From assembly GCA_012927625.1 (NCBI GenBank), contig JABBOV010000020.1:1-40056 (forward strand): a stretch of 40,056 nucleotides of DNA, written 5' to 3'. Source of the stretch: Glaciimonas sp. GTDB lineage: Bacteria; Pseudomonadota; Gammaproteobacteria; Burkholderiales; Burkholderiaceae_D. The position numbers and the translations under genes were made by a program. The notes beneath the pieces were generated by a model that had not been told where the DNA came from, did no database searches, and saw nothing but the letters and a program-made list of their open reading frames with translations. Below are positions 1 through 8,575 of this stretch, piece by piece (the stretch's first letter is position 1; each line of letters starts with the position of its first letter).

Positions 1-361
1 CCCACCGGCGCGTGCGCTCGTGCTTGATTGAGAAGCAGCACACGTGCCGGTGGATAACCCTACGCCGCGGAGTTTTCACTTAAAAGCCAAAAACACTGTC
101 TTAACGAACGGAGCCACCTCTATCGCACATGAAAAACTCGTCGGACGAAAGCTTTGGACGAAGAGAAAATTGCTTTTAATTACGTGACACTCTCCAAGGA
201 TGTAACCAAGGTCGGTGTGTGTGAAGTACGATTTACGTTCATGCATTAACCAGTTACGGCGAAAGCCCCCCGTTGACAGACTGGCGTCTGCGAGCGGGGT
301 TTATCTTAGTATTTGTTGCTCGGCCAGTTAGGTTGGACGTATCTATTATTGAGAGGGTGTA
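1..361. other. Gene-free left end
   Basis: No convincing gene starts here. Frame 3 is open from the window edge to a stop at 81-83 and could be the last 26 codons of a plus-strand gene that begins outside the window, but I do not recognise it. A large imperfect inverted repeat spans 2-53 (arm 2-9 pairs with 46-53, with further pairing inside). A terminator-like hairpin lies at 268-299, so something on the plus strand probably ends before it. The stretch 84-264 could hold an unrecognised small RNA or a 3' UTR. Confidence 0.4.
268..307 (+). terminator. Probable rho-independent terminator
   Basis: An outer CCCCG/CGGGG stem (268-272 with 295-299) encloses an inner CAGAC/GTCTG stem (277-281 with 286-290) closed by a TGGC loop. 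It is followed by a short T-rich tail (300-307). It would end a plus-strand transcript coming from the left edge, before the gene at 362. Confidence 0.5.
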
Positions 362-817
362 ATGCGCATCATTGGTTCGCAAGAAGAATTAAAAGTGTTG
401 GTCGGACAAAAAGTCGCGAGTTCCAGCTGGGTCGATATTACGCAGCAGCGCGTCGATCAGTTCGCACAAGCTACTGGCGACTGCCAATGGATTCATCTGG
501 ATGTTGAGCGCAGCCGGCGCGAGTCCTCTTTCGGTACGACCGTGGCGCATGGCTTCCTGACTTTGTCGTTACTGCCGATGTTTATGGAAGAGTCGATTGC
601 CATGACAGGGGTAAAGATGGGTCTTAATTATGGCTTGAACAAGGTGCGCTTCCCGGCTCCGGTGCCAGTTGGCAGCCGCTTGCGCGCACACCTGACATTA
701 CTCGCTGTTGATGATATTGAGGGAGGTGTTCAAGCAAGCTGGGAAGTCGTCATGGAACGGCAGGGAAGCGAGAAGCCGGTTTGTGTAGTTGAGGTGTTGG
801 TTCGGCAATATTATTGA
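362..817 (+). CDS. MaoC-like (R)-specific enoyl-CoA hydratase family protein
   Basis: A 151-residue single hot-dog domain protein of the MaoC/NodN dehydratase family, which hydrates or dehydrates acyl-CoA thioesters. The family signature is clear: ATGDCQWIHLD at about residues 37-47, with the Asp and His positions expected for the hydratase pair, then FGTTVAHGFLTLSL at about 57-70. The length fits the single-domain NodN-like branch. The ATG is preceded by a GAGAGGG ribosome site at 352-358. No partner fatty-acid or PHA gene is adjacent, so the physiological substrate is unknown. Confidence 0.85.
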   Translation: MRIIGSQEELKVLVGQKVASSSWVDITQQRVDQFAQATGDCQWIHLDVERSRRESSFGTTVAHGFLTLSLLPMFMEESIAMTGVKMGLNYGLNKVRFPAPVPVGSRLRAHLTLLAVDDIEGGVQASWEVVMERQGSEKPVCVVEVLVRQYY

Positions 818-895
818 TGTGGTAGCGCAATGTGCTCAATCATATTTGCAAGCATCATTCCTGCGCGGCATCTTACGGTTTGCTTGAGGAGAACG

Positions 896-932
896 GCTTT
901 TATCACGCCTTATTTAAGCACGGGATAAAAGC
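896..932. repeat. Inverted repeat between convergent genes
   Basis: GCTTTTATC (896-904) pairs perfectly with GATAAAAGC (924-932). Further pairing inside the loop (CTT 909-911 with AAG 916-918) gives one long hairpin. It lies between the convergent MaoC-like gene and rhlE. It has no classical T tract beyond the stem, but could still act as a bidirectional transcript end. Confidence 0.45.
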
Positions 933-963
933 ATAAGCTCAGTCAAGCTACGCCACAATCGGT

Positions 964-2292
964 TTAACGACCACGGCCGCCTGAACGGTGTTGTGCCGAT
1001 GAGCGCACTGCTACGTTCCCATTGGCCTGCGCCGGGCCGGAGCGCGGTGCGCCACTGCGTGGTTTGCCAGCGCCAGCACTTGAGCGTGGCTGTTGGTTTC
1101 TGCCGCCACCGCCACCGCTACGCAGCTGAATCGGTTGCGCTTTGGCATGAGGATCTGGCTCAAAACCATCGATGATTTCACGTGGTAATTCGCGCTTGAT
1201 CAGTTTTTCGATGTCTTTCAGCAGACTGAATTCATCGACACAGACCAGCGAAACCGCTTCGCCGGCGGCGCCGGCACGGCCGGTACGGCCGATCCGGTGG
1301 ACATAATCCTCTGCCACGTTCGGTAGATCGTAGTTGACTACATGCGGCAATTGGTCGATATCGATACCGCGCGCTGCAATGTCGGTAGCAACCAGCACTT
1401 GTAGATTTCCACCCTTAAATTCCGCTAGTGCCTTGGTGCGGGCAGACTGGCTCTTGTTGCCGTGGATCGCCATCGCGCTGATGGCATCTTTTTCCAATTG
1501 CTCGACCAATTTGTTGGCGCCATGTTTAGTGCGGGTAAACACCAGTACTTGCGACCATTGATGGGTTTTGATCAAGTGGGTCAGCATCGGATGTTTTTTA
1601 TCGCGATCAACCGGATGCACTTTTTGCGCAATGATTTCGACGGTCGAATTGCGCCGTGCTACTTCGATCATGGCCGGCGCATTGAGCAAGCCATCGGCAA
1701 GCGTCTTGATCTCCTCAGAGAACGTGGCGGAGAACAGCAGATTCTGGCGTTTTTTCGGCAATACAGCCAAGACGCGCTTAATGTCCTTGATGAAGCCCAT
1801 GTCGAGCATGCGGTCGGCTTCGTCCAGCACCAGAATTTCAACATGATTCAGATTGATCGTGCCTTGCTGCATGTGATCCAGCAAACGCCCCGGCGTGGCG
1901 ACCAGGATATCGACGCCGTGTTTGAGTACCTTGATTTGCGGGTTGATGCCGACACCGCCGAAAATGACCGCAGAAGTCAGCTTCACGTATTTTCCGTATT
2001 GACGCACACTTTCCTCGATCTGCGCCGCCAGTTCGCGAGTCGGCGTCAGGATCAAGGTGCGAATGGGTGTGCCTTGCAGGTTCGGATTTTTTGCGGCGCT
2101 AGCTAGCCGGTGCAGGATTGGTAGCGTAAAGGCGGCCGTTTTGCCGGTGCCGGTCTGGGCGCCGGCCAGCAAGTCGCCGCCCGCCAGCACGGCAGGGATG
2201 GCTTGCGCTTGAATAGGGGTTGGAGTGGTGTAGCCTTTTTCGGTTACAGCACGAAGAATTGCATCGGACAGGCCGAGTTCAGTAAATAGCAT
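964..2292 (-). CDS. rhlE: DEAD-box ATP-dependent RNA helicase, RhlE type
   Basis: 442 residues from the ATG at 2290-2292. The frame stays open upstream to 2451, but those 53 residues are Cys/Arg-rich and unlike the family, while [16 protein letters not shown] matches the usual RhlE N-terminus. Motifs in order: Q motif (GYTTPTPIQ), Walker [19 protein letters not shown] inside [16 protein letters not shown], then ARGID and [10 protein letters not shown] in the second RecA domain. The C-terminal ~50 residues are a Gly/Arg/Ser/Gln-rich basic tail, typical of RNA-binding extensions. RhlE-type helicases remodel rRNA and ribosome-assembly intermediates and help growth in the cold. No good ribosome site is visible before the chosen start. 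Confidence 0.92.
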   Translation of the reverse strand: MLFTELGLSDAILRAVTEKGYTTPTPIQAQAIPAVLAGGDLLAGAQTGTGKTAAFTLPILHRLASAAKNPNLQGTPIRTLILTPTRELAAQIEESVRQYGKYVKLTSAVIFGGVGINPQIKVLKHGVDILVATPGRLLDHMQQGTINLNHVEILVLDEADRMLDMGFIKDIKRVLAVLPKKRQNLLFSATFSEEIKTLADGLLNAPAMIEVARRNSTVEIIAQKVHPVDRDKKHPMLTHLIKTHQWSQVLVFTRTKHGANKLVEQLEKDAISAMAIHGNKSQSARTKALAEFKGGNLQVLVATDIAARGIDIDQLPHVVNYDLPNVAEDYVHRIGRTGRAGAAGEAVSLVCVDEFSLLKDIEKLIKRELPREIIDGFEPDPHAKAQPIQLRSGGGGGRNQQPRSSAGAGKPRSGAPRSGPAQANGNVAVRSSAQHRSGGRGR

Positions 2293-2478
2293 GGATGATT
2301 TTAAAAAGATCGGCCTGTCGCCATTCAAGGCGTCAGTCGCAGGCAAACAGATCGGTATGCGGAAAAGTCGTAATAGACAGCGACAAGGGGACTGGTAAGC
2401 TGTCGCGTGCCCCAGTATAGCAGCAGTACGGCACAAGTGGGATTTAACCATTAGGCGCTGATGTTGGCCTCACAAAGC

Positions 2479-2513
2479 AAAAAACCATCGTCCGAATGGC
2501 CGGTGGCTTTTTT
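2479..2513 (-). terminator. Terminator of suhB (works in both directions)
   Basis: CCATCG (2485-2490) pairs with CGGTGG (2501-2506). A-rich sequence lies on the left flank and a T run on the right, so both strands read as stem plus U tract. It sits 12 bases past the suhB stop. Confidence 0.75.
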
Positions 2514-2524
2514 GTACCGAAAAT

Positions 2525-3322
2525 TTATTTGCCCGCGAATGGCGTCAATGTAGCCAGCATTTGTGCGAACATCTTGGGGTTGCCGGCAATGATGTTGCCC
2601 TGATTCAGGTAATCGGATTCGCCGGAGAAATCGCCCATGATGCCGCCAGCTTCAGTTACCAGCAGCGACCCTGCCGCGATATCCCAAGGTCGCAAACCCT
2701 TGATGAAATAACCGTCAATATATCCACAAGCCAGATAGGCCAAATCCAGTGCGGCCGAACCGCCCTGGCGTATCCCATGCGATTTTTGCGACATCAGACC
2801 GTACATTTTGAGAAATTCATCCATATTCTTGACATTGGCGTGGGTCAGGCTGGTGCCAAGCAAGGCGTCGACGAGTTTGTCGCGCTTGGTTACGCGGATG
2901 CGCTTCTCGTTCAAGTGCGCGCCAGCGCCTTTGCTGGCCGTAAATAAATCGTTGCGACTCGGGTCGTACACCACCGCTTGCGTGATGACGCCGCGCTGCT
3001 GCAGCGCAATTGATACGCAGTATTGGGGATAACCGTGGATGAAATTGGTGGTGCCGTCGAGTGGGTCGATGATCCAGACGTTTTCATTTTCATCGTTAAG
3101 ATTAATGGAGGCACCGGATTCTTCGGCCAGAATGGCGTGACTAGGGTAGGCATTTTGCAAGATTTCAATGATCGCCTGTTCGGCTGCCTGGTCAACATCG
3201 GTCACGAAGTCGTTATGTTGTTTTTCGGTGACGGTAACGCGGTCGAGGTCGAATGCGGCGCGATTGATGATCGCCGCACCGCGGCGGGCGGCCTTGACCG
3301 CCGTATTGAGCATTGGATGCAT
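2525..3322 (-). CDS. suhB: Inositol-1-monophosphatase family protein SuhB
   Basis: 265 residues from the ATG at 3320-3322; the longer open frame to 3388 adds a Cys-rich stretch foreign to the family. The Mg-dependent phosphatase signatures are present: EESG near residue 68, IDPLDGTTNFIHGYPQY near 85-101, and the C-terminal WDIAAGSLLVTEAGG motif. SuhB hydrolyses inositol monophosphate and in proteobacteria also joins the rRNA transcription antitermination complex. Here it stands divergent to trmJ, an arrangement common in betaproteobacteria. Length matches E. coli SuhB (267). Confidence 0.92.
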   Translation of the reverse strand: MHPMLNTAVKAARRGAAIINRAAFDLDRVTVTEKQHNDFVTDVDQAAEQAIIEILQNAYPSHAILAEESGASINLNDENENVWIIDPLDGTTNFIHGYPQYCVSIALQQRGVITQAVVYDPSRNDLFTASKGAGAHLNEKRIRVTKRDKLVDALLGTSLTHANVKNMDEFLKMYGLMSQKSHGIRQGGSAALDLAYLACGYIDGYFIKGLRPWDIAAGSLLVTEAGGIMGDFSGESDYLNQGNIIAGNPKMFAQMLATLTPFAGK

Positions 3323-3420
3323 ATTGGTTCCATTAAAATGGCGGCACTGCTTGCAAGCAATAACGCCGCAACCAAAACCGCACAACATGAATTAAAGAGC
3401 GATGCGGTATATTTGTGACC

Positions 3421-3443
3421 CGGATGTCTGTGCAAGACATCCG
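3421..3443. repeat. Perfect hairpin in the suhB/trmJ divergent promoter region
   Basis: CGGATGTCT (3421-3429) pairs with AGACATCCG (3435-3443) around a 5-base loop. There is no T tract, so it is not a terminator. It could be an operator, or a hairpin in the 5' UTR of trmJ, whose ATG is 38 bases downstream. Confidence 0.45.
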
Positions 3444-3480
3444 ATTTCCCTGTATTAACCGCGCAATGGCGCTATTTTAA

Positions 3481-4233
3481 ATGAACCTGCAGCAAACCAA
3501 TACGTCTCTTTTTCAGCGCCTGCGTTTTATTCTGGTGGAAACCAGCCGTTCAGGCAACATCGGGTCGGTTGCGCGCGCCATGAAAACCATGGGTTTTTCG
3601 GATATGGTGCTGGTTAATCCACGCTATGCAAATATGATGCAGCAGGACGAAGCGATTGCGTTTGCCAGTAACGCGCACGATATTCTTGCCGCCGCACGCG
3701 AAGTCGGTTCGATTGAAGAGGCGCTGGAAGGGTGTAACTTTGCTGCTGCCGTTAGTGCCCGATTGCGCGAATTTTCACCACCCATCGTGTCGCCGCGCAA
3801 TCTGGCCAGCCAGTTAGCCACGGATGGCAGCCTGAATGCGGCGCTGATATTCGGCAACGAGCGCTTTGGTTTACCGAACGGGATAGTTGAAAAATGCAAT
3901 GTGCTGATCAATATTCCTGCCAATCCGCTTTATTCTTCCCTCAATCTGGCGCAGGCAGCGCAAGTGCTGGCCTACGAATGCCGGGTAGCCGCTATCGGCG
4001 ATGGTGTGCCGGTCAGCGGCATCGGCTTTCAGGGCGCTGCTGCCGGCATTGCTGAAATTGAAGGTATGTATGCGCATTTGGAGCAGGCGCTGACCGCAAT
4101 CGGCTTTCTAAATCCCGAACAACCCAAAAAACTGATGCCGCGTCTAAAACGTCTGTTCGCGCGTACTCGACTGGAGACGGAGGAAGTCAATATTCTGCGT
4201 GGAATTGCAAAAAAAATCCTAAGCAGACAGTAG
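3481..4233 (+). CDS. trmJ: tRNA (cytidine/uridine-32-2'-O)-methyltransferase TrmJ
   Basis: A 250-residue SPOUT-class methyltransferase that methylates the 2'-OH of residue 32 in tRNA anticodon loops using SAM. Family hallmarks: FILVETSRSGNIGSVARAMKTMGF near residues 16-39 (motif 1, with the Asn and Arg of the active site), FGNERFGLPN near 123-132 (motif 2), and the trefoil-knot motif NPLYSSLNLAQAAQVLAYE near 148-166. A C-terminal extension of about 80 residues is typical of TrmJ. No ribosome site is obvious before the ATG, so it may be weakly translated or leaderless. Confidence 0.92.
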   Translation: MNLQQTNTSLFQRLRFILVETSRSGNIGSVARAMKTMGFSDMVLVNPRYANMMQQDEAIAFASNAHDILAAAREVGSIEEALEGCNFAAAVSARLREFSPPIVSPRNLASQLATDGSLNAALIFGNERFGLPNGIVEKCNVLINIPANPLYSSLNLAQAAQVLAYECRVAAIGDGVPVSGIGFQGAAAGIAEIEGMYAHLEQALTAIGFLNPEQPKKLMPRLKRLFARTRLETEEVNILRGIAKKILSRQ

Positions 4234-4256
4234 TGTAAAGTTTAATACAATTTTTT

Positions 4257-4278
4257 AATACTATTCATAGTATTTTTA
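4257..4278 (+). terminator. AT-only hairpin after trmJ, possible weak terminator
   Basis: AATACTA (4257-4263) pairs with TAGTATT (4268-4274) and runs into T residues. It lies in a very AT-rich 100-base stretch after the trmJ stop. The stem contains only one G-C pair, so termination would be weak. The rest of the 258-base gap to lexA shows nothing else I can name. Confidence 0.35.
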
Positions 4279-4491
4279 TATTACGCATTATATTTATGCA
4301 GTAGTTGCCGTATTATTTACTATACTCCCTGTTTTTTAGTTTAAGTCGAGCAAGTGCGGAACACTATTGAAGCGTATTCATGCTCGGTATCTGCGTGGCG
4401 GAAATTTTAAAAGGTGCTTCCCCAGCTGGTCGATTTGTGGGTAGACGTGGCGCTTTCATGTTTGTCTGCCGTGATTACACGACAAGCATTC

Positions 4492-5157
4492 TTAGGCCCA
4501 GGAGCGCAGCAATCCAACTGCCAGACCTTCAAGGGCGAAGCTGTCGTCGTCCGATTTGACTTTTATCGGGGTGAAGTCAGGATTTTCCGGAAGTAGCTCG
4601 ATCAGCGCGCCAGTTTTTCGGTAGCGCTTGACGGTCACATCGTCGCCTAGCCTGGCTACAATAATCTGACCGTTTTTAACACTATCAACCTTTTTGACAG
4701 CCAGCAAGTCGCCATCCAGAATGCCTGCATCGCGCATTGACATTCCCCGCACTTTCAGCAGAAAGTCGGGCTTGCTGGAAAACAGGCTCTGGTCGACTTG
4801 ATAGGTTGCCTGAATATGTTCCATTGCAAGGATCGGCGAGCCGGCTGCCACGCGGCCAACCAAAGGCAGGCTTAACTGCATCAGAGCAGCGTGCGGCAAG
4901 GTCATTTCCGTACCGCGGCCATGATGGTTGTGCTCTTGATTGCGTATGTCACACAAGCGAATTCCGCGTGATATGCCCGGCGTAATTTGAATTACGCCCT
5001 TGCGCGCCAGTGCTTGCAGATGTTCTTCAGCGGCGTTGACTGAGCGAAAGCCGAGTTCAGTCGCGATTTCTGCGCGCGTCGGCGGAAATCCTGTGTTTTC
5101 GATTGCATCTTTGATCAGGTTCAAAATTTGTTCTTGGCGTGCAGTAAGCTTTAGCAT
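4492..5157 (-). CDS. lexA: SOS response repressor LexA
   Basis: 221 residues. The N-terminal winged helix (1-68) contains the FPPTRAEIA recognition region. The C-terminal S24 peptidase-like domain contains the self-cleavage site A105-G106 (VAAGSP), catalytic Ser140 (GMSM) and Lys177 (DVTVKR). The spacings A-S 35 and S-K 37 equal those in E. coli (84/119/156). The linker is about 20 residues longer than in E. coli and His-rich (EHNHHGRG), as in many betaproteobacterial LexA proteins. LexA represses the SOS regulon until RecA filaments trigger its autocleavage. Two tandem SOS boxes lie just upstream, showing self-repression. Confidence 0.97.
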   Translation of the reverse strand: MLKLTARQEQILNLIKDAIENTGFPPTRAEIATELGFRSVNAAEEHLQALARKGVIQITPGISRGIRLCDIRNQEHNHHGRGTEMTLPHAALMQLSLPLVGRVAAGSPILAMEHIQATYQVDQSLFSSKPDFLLKVRGMSMRDAGILDGDLLAVKKVDSVKNGQIIVARLGDDVTVKRYRKTGALIELLPENPDFTPIKVKSDDDSFALEGLAVGLLRSWA

Positions 5158-5169
5158 GGTTTTTTTAGG

Positions 5170-5185
5170 CTGTTCATAAAAACAG
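5170..5185 (-). promoter_or_regulatory. LexA operator (SOS box), proximal
   Basis: CTGTTCATAAAAACAG matches the CTGT-N8-ACAG consensus exactly. It lies 13 bases upstream of the lexA ATG. Confidence 0.9.
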
Positions 5186-5186
5186 T

Positions 5187-5202
5187 CTGTATTTTTGTAC
5201 AG
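5187..5202 (-). promoter_or_regulatory. LexA operator (SOS box), distal
   Basis: CTGTATTTTTGTACAG also matches CTGT-N8-ACAG exactly. It is separated from the proximal box by a single base, so the centres are 17 bp apart. Such spacing would place two LexA dimers nearly side by side over the lexA promoter. Confidence 0.9.
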
Positions 5203-5290
5203 TGCATCACCGAATGCAAGTTTATTCGTTCTTATTTACACATTACGGTTGGTTATTTTTGACTTTCTAGGTTGCATGTTGTCGGTGCTC

Positions 5291-5319
5291 TTGAATTTCT
5301 GATGGTTTGGCAGTACAAT
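5291..5319 (+). promoter_or_regulatory. Sigma-70 promoter of the rpsF operon
   Basis: TTGAAT (5291-5296) and TACAAT (5314-5319) are 17 bases apart; each matches its consensus at 5 of 6 or nearly so. A leader of about 70 bases follows before the rpsF ATG. Confidence 0.75.
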
Positions 5320-5335
5320 TTTGGGCTTTTCTCTT

Positions 5336-5370
5336 CCCACACTCGTCTTGACGCCGAGGTGGGCGATTTT
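5336..5370 (+). promoter_or_regulatory. Probable S6:S18 autoregulatory leader motif
   Basis: In the rpsF leader, CCCAC (5336-5340) pairs with GTGGG (5359-5363). CGT (5344-5346) pairs with ACG (5351-5353) around CTTG. Between the two stems the 3' side carries CCGAG (5354-5358). A hairpin with a CCG-containing bulge upstream of rpsF is the described binding site by which the S6:S18 complex represses its own operon. A T run follows directly (5367-5372), so the same hairpin could also attenuate transcription. Confidence 0.6.
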
Positions 5371-5394
5371 TTAATCAGTCCATAAGGAGTTTAT

Positions 5395-5784
5395 ATGCGT
5401 CACTATGAAATAGTATTTATCGTTCATCCAGATCAAAGCGAGCAAGTGCCTGCAATGATCGAGCGCTACAAAGCCAGCGTTACTGCGCGTGGCGGTCAGA
5501 TCCATCGCGTGGAAGACTGGGGTCGTCGCCAGATGGCTTACATGATCCAGAAGCTTGCTAAAGCGCATTACGTCTGCATGAATATTGAATGTGATAACGA
5601 GACCTTGGTCGAAATTGAAACGGCATTCAAATTCAACGATGCCATCCTGCGCCACCTCACCATCAAGATGAAGAAAGCTGAAACAGCTCCATCGCCGATG
5701 ATGAAAAACGTGCAAAAGGAAGATGCTGCAAAGAGCCATCGCACTGAGGCACCAGCCCCGGCACCCGTCGCAGCAGCTGCGTAA
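5395..5784 (+). CDS. rpsF: 30S ribosomal protein S6
   Basis: 129 residues. The ferredoxin-like S6 fold starts [17 protein letters not shown] and contains the conserved [17 protein letters not shown] block (about 33-49). S6 binds S18 on the platform of the small subunit. The C-terminal tail is Ala/Pro-rich ([11 protein letters not shown]) and longer than the core, which is common in betaproteobacteria. An AAGGAG site at 5383-5388 precedes the ATG. First gene of rpsF-priB-rpsR-rplI. Confidence 0.97.
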   Translation: MRHYEIVFIVHPDQSEQVPAMIERYKASVTARGGQIHRVEDWGRRQMAYMIQKLAKAHYVCMNIECDNETLVEIETAFKFNDAILRHLTIKMKKAETAPSPMMKNVQKEDAAKSHRTEAPAPAPVAAAA

Positions 5785-5812
5785 TTGTGTATCAGGTAGT
5801 GAACCGAACAGT

Positions 5813-6118
5813 GTGAACCGGTTCCAATTTGTTGCCAGTATTGTTGAACGCGATGTTTTGCGTTACACCCCGGCAGGTGTTCCGATGGTGTCGGCAAGAC
5901 TACTGCACAGTTCGCAACAGATGGAAGCAGGCACTGACAGATTGGCCGAGTTTGAAATCGCAGCGCTAGCCGCAGGCGAAGTTTCAGGACAATTCAACCA
6001 AGCTGATTTAGGCAGTATGTTCCAGTTCACCGGATTCCTGGCACGCAAGAACCGTAACAGCAAAAGTCTCGTATTCCATATTGTGGATTTCGAGATACAT
6101 TCGTTAGAAAATTGTTAA
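5813..6118 (+). CDS. priB: Primosomal replication protein N (PriB)
   Basis: 101 residues from a GTG start, beginning [25 protein letters not shown], the usual PriB/SSB-like OB-fold opening. No ATG in this frame fits; the first one (5723) lies inside rpsF and would fuse rpsF-antisense-frame sequence. PriB is a single-strand-DNA-binding OB-fold protein that links PriA and DnaT during replication restart. It lies between rpsF and rpsR as in other beta- and gammaproteobacteria. The ribosome site is poor (AGGT about 15 bases upstream), and translation may rely on coupling to rpsF. Its stop lies 17 bases before the rpsR ATG. Confidence 0.88.
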   Translation: MNRFQFVASIVERDVLRYTPAGVPMVSARLLHSSQQMEAGTDRLAEFEIAALAAGEVSGQFNQADLGSMFQFTGFLARKNRNSKSLVFHIVDFEIHSLENC

Positions 6119-6135
6119 AAATACAGGAGCCAAAA

Positions 6136-6420
6136 ATGGCATTCGGTAAAAAGTTCGATAAAAGCAAGCTCAAATTGAAACGTCAGCAGCAAAATCCATT
6201 GTTCAAGCGCAAGAAATTCTGCCGTTTTGCAGCAGGACATGTAGCGCAGGTCGATTACAAAGACATGGATACGCTCAAGGATTTCATTCAAGAAAACGGC
6301 AAGATCATGCCAGCACGTCTGACCGGTACCAAGGCTATCTATCAGCGCCAAGTTGATACCGCTATCAAGCGTGCACGTTTCCTTGCGCTGATGCCGTATA
6401 CCGATCTGCACACAGCGTAA
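6136..6420 (+). CDS. rpsR: 30S ribosomal protein S18
   Basis: 94 residues from the ATG at 6136, with AGGAG at 6125-6129. The longer frame from 6112 adds MLKIQEPK only and lacks a ribosome site. The S18 signature is evident: [11 protein letters not shown] near the start, then [25 protein letters not shown] and the basic [18 protein letters not shown]. It forms a heterodimer with S6 on the 30S platform; together they probably bind the leader at 5336-5363. Confidence 0.97.
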   Translation: MAFGKKFDKSKLKLKRQQQNPLFKRKKFCRFAAGHVAQVDYKDMDTLKDFIQENGKIMPARLTGTKAIYQRQVDTAIKRARFLALMPYTDLHTA

Positions 6421-6433
6421 TTCGGAGAAAAAT

Positions 6434-6886
6434 ATGCAAGTTATTCTGTTAGATAAAGTCGTTAATCTCGGTAGCTTAGGCGAAGTAGTTCGCGTCAAAG
6501 ACGGTTATGCACGTAATTTCCTGATCCCACAGCGCATGGCGCGCCGTGCGACAACCCATGCTATCGCTGAATTTGAACTCAAGCGCGCAGAACTGGAAAC
6601 GGCTGCGTTAGCTAAGTTGGTGATTGCACAAACACTGGCTGCAAAATTGACCGGCATGACGGTACAAATCAACCAGAAATCGGGTGTTGATGGCCGTTTG
6701 TTTGGTTCGGTTACTACCGCTGATATCGCTGAAGCGCTGACCAAGCAAGGTTTTGCTGTTGAAAAAGCACAAGTACGCTTGGAACAAGGCCAAATCAAAA
6801 CTGTTGGCGACCACGCTATTTTGGTTGTATTGCACACTGACGTGGTGATTGAGGTGACTGTTGCTGTTTTGGGCGAACACGCTTAG
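6434..6886 (+). CDS. rplI: 50S ribosomal protein L9
   Basis: 150 residues, the standard L9 length. The N-terminal rRNA-binding domain is [33 protein letters not shown] (1-33), followed by the long connecting helix and the C-terminal domain containing [22 protein letters not shown]9 binds 23S rRNA near the L1 stalk base and helps frame maintenance. A GGAG site (6423-6426) precedes the ATG; a terminator follows the gene. Confidence 0.97.
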   Translation: MQVILLDKVVNLGSLGEVVRVKDGYARNFLIPQRMARRATTHAIAEFELKRAELETAALAKLVIAQTLAAKLTGMTVQINQKSGVDGRLFGSVTTADIAEALTKQGFAVEKAQVRLEQGQIKTVGDHAILVVLHTDVVIEVTVAVLGEHA

Positions 6887-6914
6887 TGGCGTTGCTGTAA
6901 ATGCTGCATGAAAA

Positions 6915-6936
6915 GCCGGGCTTGCCCGGTTTTTTT
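6915..6936 (+). terminator. Rho-independent terminator after rplI
   Basis: CCGGG (6916-6920) pairs with CCCGG (6925-6929) around a CTTG tetraloop (6921-6924) and runs into seven T residues (6930-6936). It ends the rpsF operon, so dnaB probably has its own promoter in the following 150 bases. Confidence 0.92.
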
Positions 6937-7090
6937 GTGCTCAATTTTTATAAGCTCCTTTGTACTAACATACAATTTCAGGAACTTCAGGCATGCTTCC
7001 CATCGATTAGCAATTTGTATTGCCCGCAACTGGGAATTTTTTATCGCTTAAGACTGATCACGACCTGAACCAGAATGTGAGAGCGGTATA

Positions 7091-8485
7091 ATGCGCGCCA
7101 TGAATAATCGTTCCGATCCTCAACTAGAATCTCTTCGCGTACCGCCCCACTCCATCGAAGCAGAACAATCAGTATTGGGTGGTTTGCTGCTTGATAATGC
7201 GGCTTGGGACAGAATTGCCGATTTTTTACATAATGACGATTTTTACCGTTTTGATCATCGTGTCATTTTTCAGCATATCGTTAAATTGATTAATGCCTCC
7301 AGACCAGCTGATGTGATTACCGTTTTTGAGGCGTTGACCAGTGTGGGTAAGGCCGAAGAAGTCGGAGGCTTGTCTTACCTGAATGCGCTGGCCCAAAACA
7401 CGCCGTCTGCTGCCAATATTCGTCGTTATGCAGAAATTGTGCGCGATAGGGGGGTGCTGCGTAAGTTGATTACGGTATCCGATGAAATTTCTGGCCAGGC
7501 CTTTAACCCGCAGGGCAAGGAAGTCAAGCAGATGTTGGATGAAGCTGAATCCAAAATCTTTGCAATTGCCGAAGAAGGTTCCCGTGGTGCGCAAGGCTTC
7601 CAGGAAATCCAACCCCTGTTAACCCAAGTGGTCGAGCGTATCGATGAGCTTTACAACCGGGATAATCAAAATGATATTACCGGTGTTCCGACCGGATTTA
7701 CCGATTTGGATCGCATGACATCCGGCTTGCAGCCAGGCGACCTGGTTATTGTGGCAGGGCGACCGTCAATGGGTAAAACCGCTTTTTCAATCAATATCGG
7801 AGAGCATGTCGCTATTGAAAGCGGTCTCCCGGTAGCGGTGTTCTCGATGGAAATGGGTGGCACGCAACTGGCTATGCGCATGTTGGGCTCGGTCGGTCGC
7901 CTGGATCAGCACCGGTTACGCACCGGACGACTGGCCGATGAGGATTGGCCGCGTCTGACTCACGCGATCCAGAAGATGAATGATGCACAGCTTTATATCG
8001 ACGAGACACCGGCACTGAATTCGATCGAACTGCGGGCACGTTCTCGCCGCTTGTCGCGCCAGTGCGGCAAGCTTGGCCTGATCATCGTCGATTACCTGCA
8101 ATTGATGTCTGCCAATAGTTCAGGTGAAAATCGCGCTACCGAAATTTCCGAAATTTCGCGCAGCTTGAAGGGCTTGGCCAAAGAATTGAATTGCCCTGTT
8201 ATCGCTTTGTCTCAGCTGAATCGTTCGCTTGAGCAGCGCCCCAACAAACGGCCGGTGATGTCCGATTTGCGGGAGTCCGGCGCGATTGAGCAAGATGCCG
8301 ACGTCATTCTTTTCATTTATCGCGATGAAGTATATAACCCCGATTCGCCCGACAAAGGAACCGCTGAAATCATTATAGGCAAGCAGCGTAACGGACCGAT
8401 TGGCAGTGTGCGGCTGACTTTTATGGGGCAATACACCAAATTTGATAACTACACCGGTGGGCAAAATTTCCAGGGCGGCGATTAA
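7091..8485 (+). CDS. dnaB: Replicative DNA helicase DnaB
   Basis: 464 residues. The N-terminal DnaB domain (about 16-120, PPHSIEAEQSVLGGLLLDN) is followed by a RecA-type ATPase core. Walker A is GRPSMGKT at 223-230, Walker B is LIIVDYLQLM, and the late motif EQDADVILFIYRDEVYN carries the arginine-finger region. It is the hexameric 5'-3' helicase at the fork. No intein is present. An alternative ATG three codons downstream (7100) is possible. It follows rplI as in many betaproteobacteria. Confidence 0.97.
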   Translation: MRAMNNRSDPQLESLRVPPHSIEAEQSVLGGLLLDNAAWDRIADFLHNDDFYRFDHRVIFQHIVKLINASRPADVITVFEALTSVGKAEEVGGLSYLNALAQNTPSAANIRRYAEIVRDRGVLRKLITVSDEISGQAFNPQGKEVKQMLDEAESKIFAIAEEGSRGAQGFQEIQPLLTQVVERIDELYNRDNQNDITGVPTGFTDLDRMTSGLQPGDLVIVAGRPSMGKTAFSINIGEHVAIESGLPVAVFSMEMGGTQLAMRMLGSVGRLDQHRLRTGRLADEDWPRLTHAIQKMNDAQLYIDETPALNSIELRARSRRLSRQCGKLGLIIVDYLQLMSANSSGENRATEISEISRSLKGLAKELNCPVIALSQLNRSLEQRPNKRPVMSDLRESGAIEQDADVILFIYRDEVYNPDSPDKGTAEIIIGKQRNGPIGSVRLTFMGQYTKFDNYTGGQNFQGGD

Positions 8486-8509
8486 GCGATGTTTTATTTT
8501 TGAGTTTGT

Positions 8510-8527
8510 ATCGGTAGTAGTACCGAT
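8510..8527. repeat. Short perfect inverted repeat
   Basis: ATCGGTA (8510-8516) pairs with TACCGAT (8521-8527) around GTAG. It lies between dnaB and the DUF47 gene and has no T tract. It may be an operator for the phosphate-uptake pair or a weak transcript end. Confidence 0.35.
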
Positions 8528-8575
8528 TGCCCATTAATTTTCATTTGACGCTACAGAACAAAAGAAAGTGTGAAT

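Noticed and set aside
49-57. DnaA-box-like TTATCCACC as sign of a replication origin
   Set aside because: A single 8 of 9 match without other boxes, dnaA/dnaN or an AT-rich unwinding region.
273-278. TTGACA as a -35 box for the MaoC-like gene
   Set aside because: It lies inside the terminator stem and the nearest -10-like sequence is 23 bases away.
2293-2451. N-terminal extension of rhlE to 2451
   Set aside because: The added residues are Cys/Arg-rich and not family-like, while the ATG at 2292 gives the normal RhlE N-terminus.
4234-4491. A small peptide gene (31 codons) after lexA on the minus strand
   Set aside because: No ribosome site, no hydrophobic or family-like character, and no support beyond an open frame.
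7085-7090. TATAAT before dnaB as a promoter
   Set aside because: It touches the start codon and has no -35 partner; a chance match.
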